Assembly (NCBI GenBank): GCA_964196155.1
Contig: CAXMRP010000134.1
Location: 1 to 52,316 of the forward strand
From: CAXMRP01 sp964196155
GTDB taxonomy: Bacteria; Pseudomonadota; Alphaproteobacteria; Rhizobiales; Afifellaceae
DNA length: 52,316 nucleotides
Reading direction: 5' to 3'
Each line of letters opens with the position of its first letter. The first letter of the stretch is position 1. This document shows positions 25,690 to 34,262 of the stretch, one piece after another. The notes beneath the pieces were generated by a model. That model did not search any database. It had not been told where the DNA came from and saw only the letters and a program-made list of their open reading frames with translations. Made by a program: the position numbers and the translations under genes.

Positions 25690-26772
25690 CTATTTCAGGG
25701 TGTCGGCGAACGCCTGGCCGAGTTTGGCGTACGAGGTTTGCGCCCCGGCCCAGAATGGCACGGCGACTTCCGCAAAGTCTTTCTGGCTCTGCCAAACCTT
25801 GGCGAAGAATTCGTTTTCTGCCGCATTCTTCTCCAGTGACGCTTTTGCCGCCGCCATATATTCGGGAAAATAATCCGCCGGCGTGTCGTGCAGGATCACA
25901 CCGTGATTTTCGGTCAGATCCTTCAGCGCTTTGCCGTTCTCATAGATGCGATAGGACATGGATTTTGACAGCGAAGCGTTCGCGGCGACTTCCAGGGCTT
26001 TCTGCTGCAGCGGTGTCAGGGCATTGTAGACATCGCCATTGATGTAGAGATCGGCGTTGACGACAACCTGATGCAGGCCCTGCAGATAGTAGTGCTTCAG
26101 CACTTTCTGGAACCCGAACACCGAGTCCGGCTTGGGGCAGCACCATTCGGCCGCATCGATCGTGCCTTTTTCAAGTGCCGGCAAAATGTCGCCACCACCC
26201 ATGGCCACCGATGCCACGCCGATATCCTTGTAGGTCTGGCCCGGAATTCCCGGAGGCGTACGGAACCGGTACTTGCGGAAATCTTCCATCGAGTTGATCG
26301 GCTCCTTGAACCAGCCGAGCGCTTCCGGACCCACCGGCTGCAACATGAAGCCCTTGATGTTCACGCCCATCTCTTTCCAGAGCTGGTCGTAAAGCTCCTT
26401 GCCGCCGCCATACTGGAACCAGCTGAGGAAGGCGATATTGTCGATGCCAACCCCGGCACCGGCAACCAGCGAGCCGAACAGCATCGCCGCCGGATGTTTT
26501 CCCGACCAGCAATGGGTCCAGGCAAAGCCGCCTTCGATCAGGCCGCTGTCGACCGCATCAAGCGTCTCGCGCACGCCAACCACGGCGCCCGCCGGCAGCA
26601 CTTCGATCTTGACTTCGCCATCTGTCAGCGCCGCCACATCGGCTGCGAAATCGTTCAGCATGAACACTTCGTCCGCCTTGGCCGGAATAACCGACTGGAC
26701 GCGGATAACCACTTCCGACATCGCGGTTGATGCGCCGAAAAGCATCGATGCTGTCGCTACGCCCAATGTCAT
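25690..26772 (-). CDS. TRAP transporter periplasmic binding protein (DctP family)
   Basis: Periplasmic receptor, 360 residues from the ATG at 26772. The DctP fold is clear: IRVQSVIPAKADEVFMLNDF, the PAGAVVGVRETLDAVDSGLI region, the anion-binding Arg in DFRKYRFRTPPG, and GGGDILPALEKGTIDAAEW. Near hpsN, a DHPS ligand is likely (inference). The start is odd: the ATG at 26772 leaves a signal peptide with no positive charge, while the preceding in-frame codons read GSIIKK and a strong AAAGGGAG lies just before an in-frame ATA. The original start may have been mutated from ATG to ATA, or a rare start codon is used. The ATG at 26859 adds a hydrophilic extension and is unlikely. Confidence 0.8.
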   Translation of the reverse strand: MTLGVATASMLFGASTAMSEVVIRVQSVIPAKADEVFMLNDFAADVAALTDGEVKIEVLPAGAVVGVRETLDAVDSGLIEGGFAWTHCWSGKHPAAMLFGSLVAGAGVGIDNIAFLSWFQYGGGKELYDQLWKEMGVNIKGFMLQPVGPEALGWFKEPINSMEDFRKYRFRTPPGIPGQTYKDIGVASVAMGGGDILPALEKGTIDAAEWCCPKPDSVFGFQKVLKHYYLQGLHQVVVNADLYINGDVYNALTPLQQKALEVAANASLSKSMSYRIYENGKALKDLTENHGVILHDTPADYFPEYMAAAKASLEKNAAENEFFAKVWQSQKDFAEVAVPFWAGAQTSYAKLGQAFADTLK

Positions 26773-26951
26773 TTTCTTGATTATGGACCCTATGTTTCTC
26801 CCTTTCTGTGCCTTCCTTTTTGTCTTTGCCCCACGACCGAAGGCGTCGAGGCGGGGCATTCCTGAAATCTGTTCAAACGAGGCCGGTCGGCCCGGCTGTA
26901 TTTGCGCCGTTCCGAAAACGACAAATTACAATTGGTTGGCTACGGCCTCCG

Positions 26952-27563
26952 TCATGCGATCGACGCATATATCTGTGCCCAGCCGTCGATGAGCATTTTT
27001 GAGGCGAGGTAGACGAGAAACAGCAGCCCGGCCCACGACAGCCAGGCATATTTCATCATGATCCTCATGATCATCGTCGCGCACACCGCCATGAAGGCGA
27101 TCGACAGCGCCAGTCCGAAAATCAGCAAACTTGTATTTTCCCGGGCGATCGCGGCGACAGCGATAATGTTGTCGATCGACATCGATACATCGGCCATCGT
27201 GATGACAACCAGCGCCTGTTTCAACGTGCGCCGGGGCGGGCCGCGATAACCGGAAGCCTCCAGGACCTCAGACGCCTCATGCGCCACATGTTCGCGAATT
27301 TCCCGGAAAAACCGCCAGCATACCCAGGCCAGCAGCAGGCCGCCGAAAAACAGGATGCCCGGCACACTGATCATCAGGCTGGCCGCCGCCGCAAAGACGA
27401 TCCGCAGGCCCGCCGCCATCACCATGCCGTAGAAAATCGCCTTCTTGCGTAATTCCGGCGACAGGCCACATGCCGCCATGCCGATGACCAGCGCATTGTC
27501 GCCGGACAGGATGATGTCGGCAAAAATGATCTGGGCGATGTCCATGGAGTTGCCGAAAATCAT
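26952..27563 (-). CDS. TerC/YjbE-family integral membrane protein
   Basis: Membrane protein of 203 residues with about seven hydrophobic helices. The TerC-family acidic motifs are present twice: ADIILSGDNALVIGMA near the N terminus and MADVSMSIDNIIAVAAIA in the second half. Family members are linked to metal (manganese, calcium) export or metal loading of secreted enzymes. The ATG overlaps the stop of the upstream GMC oxidoreductase by four bases, so the two are coupled; a functional link is not obvious. The 179-base gap downstream holds the likely promoter of the hps transcript and a weak GC-rich inverted repeat near 26880-26900. Confidence 0.88.
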   Translation of the reverse strand: MIFGNSMDIAQIIFADIILSGDNALVIGMAACGLSPELRKKAIFYGMVMAAGLRIVFAAAASLMISVPGILFFGGLLLAWVCWRFFREIREHVAHEASEVLEASGYRGPPRRTLKQALVVITMADVSMSIDNIIAVAAIARENTSLLIFGLALSIAFMAVCATMIMRIMMKYAWLSWAGLLFLVYLASKMLIDGWAQIYASIA

Positions 27564-29155
27564 GGCGCATCCTCCAGGATCAGGTCCGAACCCTTTTCAC
27601 CGATCATGATCGTCGGCGCATTGGTGTTGCCGGAGGTGATCGCCGGCATGATCGAGGCATCGACAACCCGCAGCCGCTCGATCCCGCGGACCTTCAGCCG
27701 CGGGTCGACAACCGCCATTGGATCGCTGCCCATCTTGCAGGTGCCCGACGGGTGATAGATCGTCGTCGCGGTGTTGCGCGCCCAGTCCAATATTCCATCG
27801 AAATCATCTTCGGGCAGATGATCGCCCGGCGCGTATTCGCGGCTGATCAGTGCCTTGAGTGGCTCAAACCGGCCGATGCGCCGGGCAATCCGGATGCCTT
27901 CGACCAGCGTTTCGCAATCGTGCCGGGTCGACAGGTAATTGGGATGTATCGCCGGATAATCGGCCATATTGCCAGATTTCAGCCGGATTTCACCGGCGCT
28001 CTCGGGCCGCAATTGCAGCACCGATGCGGTGAATGCGGAAAACTTGTGCGGCCCTTCCTTGAGCGTATCGGCGCTGAACGGCTGGACATGAAATTGGATG
28101 TCCGGGGTTTCCAGTTCCGGCCGGGTCTTCAAAAATGCGGTTCCAAGGCTGGCGGCCATGGTCATCGGTCCGCTGCGAAACATCGCATACTGCAACCCGA
28201 TCGCCATCTGCCTGAGCGGGTTGCCGATCTCCGTATTGATCGTCGGTACCGTGCACTCAAATATCGGCCGGGCCTGCAAATGGTCCTGCAGGTTTTTGCC
28301 GACACCGGGCAGGTCGTGGCCGACCGCAATACCGTGGGATTTCAGTTCATCGGCCGGGCCAATGCCGGACACCATGAGGAGTTGCGGCGAGGCGATGGCG
28401 CCTGCGGCCACAATGACTTCGCACCGGGCGATAAATGCCGTCGGCTTGCTTCCGTGCATTGCGCGCACGCCGGTAACGGTCCGATTGTCGCAAATGAGGT
28501 TCAGCGCCGGCGTGTTGGTGAACACTGTGAGATTGGGCCGGTTCCTGGCCGGCCGCAGATAGGCAACCGCGGCGCTGCACCGCCGCCCGCCACGGGCTGT
28601 CTGCTGGAAATAGCCGACGCCCTCCTGCTCGGCGCCGTTATAGTCGCCGTTGCGGCGATATCCGGCAGCGGTTGCCGCCTCGATCCAGGCATCGACAATC
28701 TGGCGTTTGAGCCGGGTCTTGGAAACCGCCAGCGGACCTTCGGCGCCGCGATGCTCATCGGCGCCGCTTTCCCAGTTCTCCGACCGTTTGAACAGCGGCA
28801 GCACATCGTCCCAACTCCAGCCCGTATTGCCAAGCTGCCGCCAGTGATCGAAATCCTGTGGCTGGCCACGGACATAGAGCAGGCCGTTGATGGAGCTGGA
28901 GCCCCCCAGAACCCGGCCGCGCGGCCAGGAAATCGATCGGCCGTTGAGGCCCGGATCGGCCTCTGTGTGGTAACACCAGTCGGTCCGCGGATTGCCCATG
29001 GTCTTGAAATAGCCGACCGGGATGTGAATCCACGGCGAGGAATCGCGCCCGCCCGCCTCCAGCAGCGCCACCGTTCGGCGGGCATCCTTGGACAACCGGT
29101 TTGCCAGAACGCAACCAGCCGATCCGGCGCCGACGATAATGCAGTCAAATTCCAC
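27560..29155 (-). CDS. GMC-family FAD oxidoreductase (choline-dehydrogenase-like)
   Basis: FAD-dependent alcohol dehydrogenase of the glucose-methanol-choline family, 531 residues. Key features are CIIVGAGSAGCVLANRLS at the N terminus, WPRGRVLGGSSSINGLLYVR (GMC signature 1), the signature 2 region GAIASPQLLMVSGIGPADEL, the catalytic His in IYHPSGTCKMGSDP, and the C-terminal SIMPAITSGNTNAPTIMIGE. The start appears to be a GTG. It reads away from an IclR regulator across a 174-base gap that contains a palindrome, so IclR control is likely. The substrate could be choline, an aliphatic or polyethoxylated alcohol, or a sugar alcohol; the sequence does not decide. Confidence 0.88.
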   Translation of the reverse strand: MEFDCIIVGAGSAGCVLANRLSKDARRTVALLEAGGRDSSPWIHIPVGYFKTMGNPRTDWCYHTEADPGLNGRSISWPRGRVLGGSSSINGLLYVRGQPQDFDHWRQLGNTGWSWDDVLPLFKRSENWESGADEHRGAEGPLAVSKTRLKRQIVDAWIEAATAAGYRRNGDYNGAEQEGVGYFQQTARGGRRCSAAVAYLRPARNRPNLTVFTNTPALNLICDNRTVTGVRAMHGSKPTAFIARCEVIVAAGAIASPQLLMVSGIGPADELKSHGIAVGHDLPGVGKNLQDHLQARPIFECTVPTINTEIGNPLRQMAIGLQYAMFRSGPMTMAASLGTAFLKTRPELETPDIQFHVQPFSADTLKEGPHKFSAFTASVLQLRPESAGEIRLKSGNMADYPAIHPNYLSTRHDCETLVEGIRIARRIGRFEPLKALISREYAPGDHLPEDDFDGILDWARNTATTIYHPSGTCKMGSDPMAVVDPRLKVRGIERLRVVDASIMPAITSGNTNAPTIMIGEKGSDLILEDAP

Positions 29156-29193
29156 CCTGCGGATTTTTCCTATTTTTATCGATTATTGAGACT

Positions 29194-29217
29194 TTTCATC
29201 CCATTAACAATATGAAA
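29194..29217. promoter_or_regulatory. Candidate IclR operator
   Basis: TTTCAT and ATGAAA separated by 12 bases, in an AT-rich island between the GMC oxidoreductase and the IclR regulator. The position suits a shared operator for both divergent genes. The arms are short and no consensus was checked. Confidence 0.4.
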
Positions 29218-29329
29218 TAGTATCGAGAACAGATTCACAAGCGGAAAATTACCCGGCGGGACAAGGCAGAACCCGCGCCCGCTGGTCTCAGGGCACAAAT
29301 GGAGTGGCAGGGCTGATGCCCGTAATACG

Positions 29330-30085
29330 ATGAGTGAGCGCATTCCAACCAATCTTCGCACGCTGCTGATCCTGGAAATTCTGGGTGCCGCCGGGGTGCC
29401 GATGACGCCGACCGAAATTGCAAGGCAGATCGGTTTGCCCAAGCAGACGGTCCATCGCCTGTGCGCCACACTCGTCGAGGAGGGCTTTCTGGTTCGCGAG
29501 GCCAGCGGCAAGCGCCTGCGCCCGGCCCGCCGGATGCGGCAGCTGGCCGCCGACACACTGCATGCGTCCCACTATCAGCTGGCCCGCCACCAGATCCTCC
29601 TCAAGGTTGCCGACCGGGTGCAGGAGACCGTCAATTTCGTCGTCCCCCAGGCCGATGGCATGCGCTATCTGGACCGGGTGGAGAGCCGCTGGCCGTTTCG
29701 TATCCAGTTGCCGATTGGCACCCATGTACCGTTTCACTGTACTGCCAGCGGCAAGACCTATCTCGCCAGCCTCCCGGCGCAAAACCGCCGCAACATGGTG
29801 GCCGGTCTCGATCTTGCGCGCCACACCGGCAACACTCACACAAAGCGCCAGACGCTTTTGAGCGAACTCAAGCAGGTTGCGCGCCAGGGCTACGCCATCG
29901 ACAACGAGGAATTTGTCGACGGCATGGTGGCCATCGCCGTCCCGGTCCGCGACGACCGGGGCCGCTATCTGGCCTCGATTGCCTTTCACGGGCCGGTCCA
30001 GCGGATATCGCTGGAAAGTTCAGTCGCCCAGAAAGATGTGCTTCTCGATGCCGCCCGGTCCCTGGCCGACGTTCTGATCGCCTGA
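29330..30085 (+). CDS. IclR-family transcriptional regulator
   Basis: DNA-binding regulator of 251 residues. The N-terminal winged helix-turn-helix covers about residues 8-70 (TPTEIARQIGLPKQTVHRLC, then EGFLVREASG). The effector domain follows, with YLDRVESRWPFRIQL, the GTHVPFHCTASGKTYLASLP stretch and EFVDGMVAIAVPVRDDRGRY, typical of IclR ligand pockets. It is divergent from the GMC oxidoreductase and TerC pair and probably regulates them. The ligand is unknown. Confidence 0.92.
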   Translation: MSERIPTNLRTLLILEILGAAGVPMTPTEIARQIGLPKQTVHRLCATLVEEGFLVREASGKRLRPARRMRQLAADTLHASHYQLARHQILLKVADRVQETVNFVVPQADGMRYLDRVESRWPFRIQLPIGTHVPFHCTASGKTYLASLPAQNRRNMVAGLDLARHTGNTHTKRQTLLSELKQVARQGYAIDNEEFVDGMVAIAVPVRDDRGRYLASIAFHGPVQRISLESSVAQKDVLLDAARSLADVLIA

Positions 30086-30257
30086 GCGCCCACACAGGTT
30101 GGCCGGAGCGAAAATGGTAAACAGTCTGTCGGTGCAAACCGGAAATATTGTCACAAACAAAAATCGAATATTCACGGTGCCCAAAGGATTCGGCCACAGC
30201 CGCCGCCAGGTGTGATAATTGGCGGCAGGAATAATCGGAGCCTGACCGGACACACGT

Positions 30258-30587
30258 ATGATCTGGAACCTGTTGAAAACTGCGAACGGCAAACGCCAAA
30301 GGCGGTATCGCTCCTTCGAATATATTGAACTGAACCCGGAAAATCCCACTGGTTTCCGGTCCGGTATATTGAAGGACATATCGCCCAAAGGGGCGCGGAT
30401 AACCGCTTTCGATCTGGCGGATTTGCCAAAACATGTCGACCTGTCGGTACCGGGCATGAACATCCGCGTCCGTGGCCGTATCCGCTGGCGCCACCAAAAC
30501 GACGTTGGAATCCGATTTAGTAAATCAGTCGATGTGTCCGAACTGGCTATGGCTGATCGGGCAAAACGTACAGCAAACGCCCGTTAA
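30258..30587 (+). CDS. PilZ-domain protein
   Basis: Small cytoplasmic protein of 109 residues, likely a cyclic-di-GMP receptor. The arginine-rich motif (RQRRYRSFEYIEL) and, about 25 residues later, the DISPKGARI motif (D/NxSxxG) are the two c-di-GMP contact elements of PilZ domains. No partner domain is attached, so it would act through another protein. It stands alone between the IclR regulator and a convergent formate/nitrite-type channel. The output (motility, adhesion or polysaccharide) cannot be told. Confidence 0.82.
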   Translation: MIWNLLKTANGKRQRRYRSFEYIELNPENPTGFRSGILKDISPKGARITAFDLADLPKHVDLSVPGMNIRVRGRIRWRHQNDVGIRFSKSVDVSELAMADRAKRTANAR

Positions 30588-30613
30588 TCCGGTCCTGTAA
30601 GGCCTGACTTCCT

Positions 30614-31405
30614 TCAGCCAGTACTGGATGGCCGGTATGCCAGGCGATAGGCCAAGGCGACACCGCCGGCCCCACCGACAATATTGCCCAGGGTCACAAA
30701 CAACAGATTATAAACCAATGCGCCCGCACTGACCCCGGCCCCGGCCATCATGCCTTGCGGGATCAGGTACATATTGGCGACGGAGTGTTCCAGTCCGAGC
30801 AGGACAAAACTGGCAATCGGCCAGACAAGGGCAAGAATTTTGCCACTCACGGTTCGTGCAGCCAGCGTCAGCCAGACCGCAAGGCACACCAGCGTGTTGC
30901 ACAATACGCCCCGGAAAAACGCTTGCAACCAGCCTAGCTCGGCCTTTGCGCTGGCAATGGCGGCCGCAGTCACTCCAAACGGGCCATCCAGAAGACCGGC
31001 CAGATAGACCGCCACGACGATGGCGACAGCGCCGGCAAAATTACCGAAATAAACGATCACCCAGTTGCGCAGCAATTCCGATGGCGTGATTAGCCTGTCT
31101 ACAACAGCCATCACCATCAGCGCGTTGCCGGTGAACAGTTCAGCCCCGCCGACAACCACCAGGATCAATCCAAGTGAAAATACGATGCCGCCCAGAAAAC
31201 GGGCCGGGCCAAATGTGGCATCCGCGCCGGTCATAACCATGGTGTAGGCGGCGGCTCCCAGCGCGATGAACGCGCCGGCAAGGACAGATAGTGTAATAAT
31301 TTGAACAAGCGGAAGTCGCGCCTTCGCAACACCGGCCGCTTCTACCTGCGCGGCTATGTCGGCGGGTTTGTAGGCATCAAGCCCGGTCGGATTGTTCGTG
31401 CTCAT
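30614..31405 (-). CDS. Formate/nitrite transporter family channel (FocA/NirC)
   Basis: Inner-membrane channel of the FNT family, 263 residues with six predicted helices. Features include the amphipathic N terminus, AGAFIALGAAAYTMVM, the pore region GGAELFTGNALMVMAVVDRL, and SFVLLGLEHSVANMYLIPQG, which holds the conserved pore histidine. Formate, nitrite or hydrosulfide are the usual anions; the family member is not decided here. The ATG at 31405 is chosen because the earlier open frame (to 31531) is Arg/Pro/Ser-rich and lacks membrane character. An FNR/FixK-type palindrome lies 88 bases upstream, fitting oxygen-responsive control. Confidence 0.88.
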   Translation of the reverse strand: MSTNNPTGLDAYKPADIAAQVEAAGVAKARLPLVQIITLSVLAGAFIALGAAAYTMVMTGADATFGPARFLGGIVFSLGLILVVVGGAELFTGNALMVMAVVDRLITPSELLRNWVIVYFGNFAGAVAIVVAVYLAGLLDGPFGVTAAAIASAKAELGWLQAFFRGVLCNTLVCLAVWLTLAARTVSGKILALVWPIASFVLLGLEHSVANMYLIPQGMMAGAGVSAGALVYNLLFVTLGNIVGGAGGVALAYRLAYRPSSTG

Positions 31406-31456
31406 TGGCTGTGTCGATCCTGTTCTGCCGAAACGGTCAACCGAACCGGGACGGGA

Positions 31457-31474
31457 GTGCGCCATTGTGCGCAC
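31457..31474. promoter_or_regulatory. Inverted repeat near the channel promoter
   Basis: GTGCGC and GCGCAC separated by six bases, overlapping the predicted -10 element (CACAAT on the minus strand). It could be a second operator or chance in GC-rich DNA. Confidence 0.35.
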
Positions 31475-31492
31475 CGATCCGGCGCCCGGCAA

Positions 31493-31506
31493 TTGACACC
31501 GGTCAA
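31493..31506 (-). promoter_or_regulatory. FNR/FixK/Crp-type binding site
   Basis: A perfect palindrome TTGAC-ACCG-GTCAA, close to the FNR/FixK consensus TTGAT-N4-ATCAA and to the TTGNC variants of related regulators. Its centre is 33 bases from the centre of a possible -10 (CACAAT at 31464-31469), which is the spacing of a class II activator bound near -41.5. The gene downstream is an FNT channel, a known class of anaerobically induced genes. The rest of the 225-base gap (31406-31630) shows nothing else clear. Confidence 0.6.
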
Positions 31507-31630
31507 GGTTTTGTGGCGCATTGCGGGACAATCAGACCACGAAAACAATAGGCAAGGGCATTGGGCGAATACTGGCCCGCGGACCAACGCCGAAAATGGC
31601 CCCGGGTTTAGCGGCGGGAACGATCAGCGA

Positions 31631-32725
31631 TCAGACCAGCGCGGTCTCGCTGGCCGCATCGAACACATGAATATCGGCCTGGCGCATCTGCATGGCGACC
31701 GTCGCGCCAACGACGGGAGGATTGCGGCCGGGCGCCTTGGCGATCACATCATGCCCATCGACCCGGGCATAGACCAGCGTATCGGGGCCGAGCGGCTCAA
31801 TGACCTCCACCGCACCGGACAGCGAAATCATATCCATATCCGCCGGCGCATCGCTCACAATGAGATCGTCCGGCCGGATACCGACGGCAAGCGCTTGCCC
31901 GTCCGACAGTTTGCCGTGCAGGCCGGCCGGCGCCGCAATCGCCCCCAACCCGTCGACACGAAGACCGATACCATCGTCGGCGGCAACGGCTCTGGCGCCA
32001 AGCATGTTCATCGATGGCGAGCCGATGAAGCGGGCAACGAACATGTTGGCGGGGGCCTGATAGACTTCAGTCGGGGTGCCGATCTGATGGATGTCGCCGT
32101 CCTTCATGATGACGATCCGGTCGGCCAGCGTCATTGCCTCGATCTGGTCGTGGGTGACAAAGATGATGGTCGTGCCCATCGTCTGATGCAGCTTCTTGAT
32201 CTCCAGCCGCATCTGCGCCCGCAACTGGGCATCGAGATTGGACACCGGTTCATCGAACAAGAACACCGAAGGGTCGCGCACCATCGCCCGGCCGATGGCC
32301 ACCCGCTGGCGCTGGCCGCCCGACAGCGCCGAGGGCCGCCGCTCCAACAAGTCGCTCAAGTCGAGAATACCGGCAGCGTCGCGTATTTTGCGGTCCTTGT
32401 CCGCCGCTGGCAGCTTTGATTTGCGCAAGCCGAAGGCAATATTCTTGTAGACCGACATGTGCGGATAGATGGCGTAGTTCTGGAACACCATGGCGATGTT
32501 GCGGTCGCGCGGCTCCATCCGGTTGACCACGGTGCCGCCAATCGAAATTGTCCCCTCGGTGATCTCCTCAAGCCCGGCGATCATTCGCAGCGTCGTCGAC
32601 TTGCCGCAGCCCGACGGGCCGACAAGCACGACAAATTCGCCGTCACCGATGTCAAGATCGATGCCGTGGACCACTTCGGTCTTGCCGTAGGATTTTGATA
32701 CCCGGTTCAATTGGACATCGGACAT
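31631..32725 (-). CDS. UgpC/MalK-type ABC ATPase
   Basis: ATPase of a sugar-class (CUT1) importer, 364 residues. Walker A is GPSGCGKST, the Q-loop is in MVFQNYAIYPHMSV, the signature is LSGGQRQRV, Walker B is VFLFDEPVSNLDAQ, and the H-loop is FVTHDQIEA. The C-terminal regulatory part contains FIGSPSMNMLGARA and VGIRPDDLIV. It is the last gene of the binding protein-permease-permease-lyase-ATPase operon, starting three bases after the lyase stop. It resembles the ugpC product in this window but the two C-terminal domains differ clearly. Confidence 0.88.
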   Translation of the reverse strand: MSDVQLNRVSKSYGKTEVVHGIDLDIGDGEFVVLVGPSGCGKSTTLRMIAGLEEITEGTISIGGTVVNRMEPRDRNIAMVFQNYAIYPHMSVYKNIAFGLRKSKLPAADKDRKIRDAAGILDLSDLLERRPSALSGGQRQRVAIGRAMVRDPSVFLFDEPVSNLDAQLRAQMRLEIKKLHQTMGTTIIFVTHDQIEAMTLADRIVIMKDGDIHQIGTPTEVYQAPANMFVARFIGSPSMNMLGARAVAADDGIGLRVDGLGAIAAPAGLHGKLSDGQALAVGIRPDDLIVSDAPADMDMISLSGAVEVIEPLGPDTLVYARVDGHDVIAKAPGRNPPVVGATVAMQMRQADIHVFDAASETALV

Positions 32726-32728
32726 GGG

Positions 32729-34258
32729 TCAGTCAGCCTGTTCGCGCAATTTGGAGAATTCTTCGTGGCATCGCCGGGTTGCAGCCTTTTCATGGGCGCT
32801 GGCGGCATTCAATTGCGCCTGAAACCGGTCCGCTTCGCCGCGATAGCCGGCCAGCGCGGCATCAAGCGCGGCCGGTGCCGGCCCGCCGAACCGGTCGCGC
32901 ACGGCGATAAAATGCTCTGGCGATACAGCGGTCTGAAAGGCCACTTCATCCAGCGACGAGGCCCGGCCGGTTGCCGCCTGGAAAGCATCGCAAAACGGTC
33001 CGTATCCTGCCTTAGACAGGGATGATTTGGCCGCCACGACGGCGGTTGACGTCGCCGCCGCGATCTCGTGCGCCTGACGAAACGACAGGCCGTCTTCGCG
33101 CACCAGCGTGTCGGCCAGTTCCGTCACCGTGATGCAGCTGGCATCGATATTGGCCCGCACCCGTTCTGCGTTCACCGAAACAGCGGCGATCAGCCCGGCC
33201 AGAAGATCGAGCACCCGCCCGCCGCTCTCAAACGCGGTGTAGCCGGCAATCTGCATTGCGCCTTCTGAGTCGTTCATGTCGGTGAACGGCGTATTGTGCA
33301 TGGTGCCGACCACCATGTCGGCGCGGCCAATGGTGACCGACGCCAGATACCGCAAATGCTCCACCGGCACCGGATTGCGTTTTTGCGGCATGATCGAGGA
33401 AATCTGCACATAGCCGTCCGGCACATGCAGTTGGCCGACCTCAAACGCCGTCCAGAATTGCAAATCCTGGATCAGCCGGCCCAGATGCAGAAAGATCAGT
33501 TTCAGCGCTGAATAAGTCGCCGTCACATAATCGACCGTGGCGATACAGCCATAGGAATTTTGTAGCGGCGCGGCAAAACCCAGAAGCTCGGCCATCCGGT
33601 TCCGGTCGATGGCAAAACCGCTGGTGGTGATCGCCGCCGCACCCATCGGGCAAAAATCGACCACGGCGCGGGCCTCCAAAAGCCGGGTAATGTCGCGCAA
33701 CAGCACCTCGATGGCCGCCGAAAGATAGTGACCGAAGGTCGTCGGCTGTGCCGGTTGGCCGTGGGTATAGGCGACAATGATTGTCGCTTTTTCCGCCTCC
33801 GCCTTGTCGATCAGCGCGCCAGTGAGCGCCAATGCCTTGCCGGCGAGGGTATCGATCAGCCCCTTTAGTTTCATGCGGAAAATCGTGTGATCCATATCGT
33901 TGCGGCTGCGTGCCGTATGTAGCCGGCCGGCCAGATCGGGGCCAAGGCGGTTCTTTAATTCCGCCTCGATCAGGAAAAAGAAATCCTCAAATTCACCAGT
34001 ATAAGCGACGGATTCCAGATCAACACCGTTTTCGATTGCCGCCAGCGCCCCGGCGATCGCCGCGCTGTCGCTTCTGTCCAGAATACCGGTCTCAACCAGC
34101 ATCACCAGATGCGCCCGGTCGATGGCGCGGTGCGCATCGGCAAAATGCCGCTTGGCATTGTCAAACAGCGGCGCCAGCACTGTCGCCGAATACACCGGCG
34201 CCGGGAACGGGTCATCGGAACCCGCCGGGCTGCCTCCATCAGGGTGTTCGGTGACCAC
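32729..34258 (-). CDS. Argininosuccinate-lyase-like C-N lyase
   Basis: Member of the aspartase/fumarase/argininosuccinate-lyase superfamily, 509 residues. Conserved regions are LHTARSRNDMDHTI (motif 1), YTHGQPAQPTTFGHYL (motif 2), and the flexible-loop signature SSIMPQKRNPVPVEHL. True ArgH is usually about 460 residues and lies with arginine genes; this one is longer and lies inside an ABC importer operon, four bases after a permease and three before the ATPase. Paralogues in this group include EDDS lyase, which cleaves amino-dicarboxylate C-N bonds. I infer that it acts on the imported compound, releasing fumarate or a similar unsaturated acid. A true ArgH cannot be excluded. Confidence 0.8.
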   Translation of the reverse strand: MVTEHPDGGSPAGSDDPFPAPVYSATVLAPLFDNAKRHFADAHRAIDRAHLVMLVETGILDRSDSAAIAGALAAIENGVDLESVAYTGEFEDFFFLIEAELKNRLGPDLAGRLHTARSRNDMDHTIFRMKLKGLIDTLAGKALALTGALIDKAEAEKATIIVAYTHGQPAQPTTFGHYLSAAIEVLLRDITRLLEARAVVDFCPMGAAAITTSGFAIDRNRMAELLGFAAPLQNSYGCIATVDYVTATYSALKLIFLHLGRLIQDLQFWTAFEVGQLHVPDGYVQISSIMPQKRNPVPVEHLRYLASVTIGRADMVVGTMHNTPFTDMNDSEGAMQIAGYTAFESGGRVLDLLAGLIAAVSVNAERVRANIDASCITVTELADTLVREDGLSFRQAHEIAAATSTAVVAAKSSLSKAGYGPFCDAFQAATGRASSLDEVAFQTAVSPEHFIAVRDRFGGPAPAALDAALAGYRGEADRFQAQLNAASAHEKAATRRCHEEFSKLREQAD

Positions 34259-34262
34259 GGCG

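Noticed and set aside
27752..29215. 487-codon open frame on the plus strand
   Set aside because: Antisense to the GMC oxidoreductase, which has a complete set of family motifs.
30086..30257. Possible small gene or RNA between iclR and the PilZ gene
   Set aside because: No start with a ribosome binding site, no stem-loop with a T-tract and no protein-like frame.
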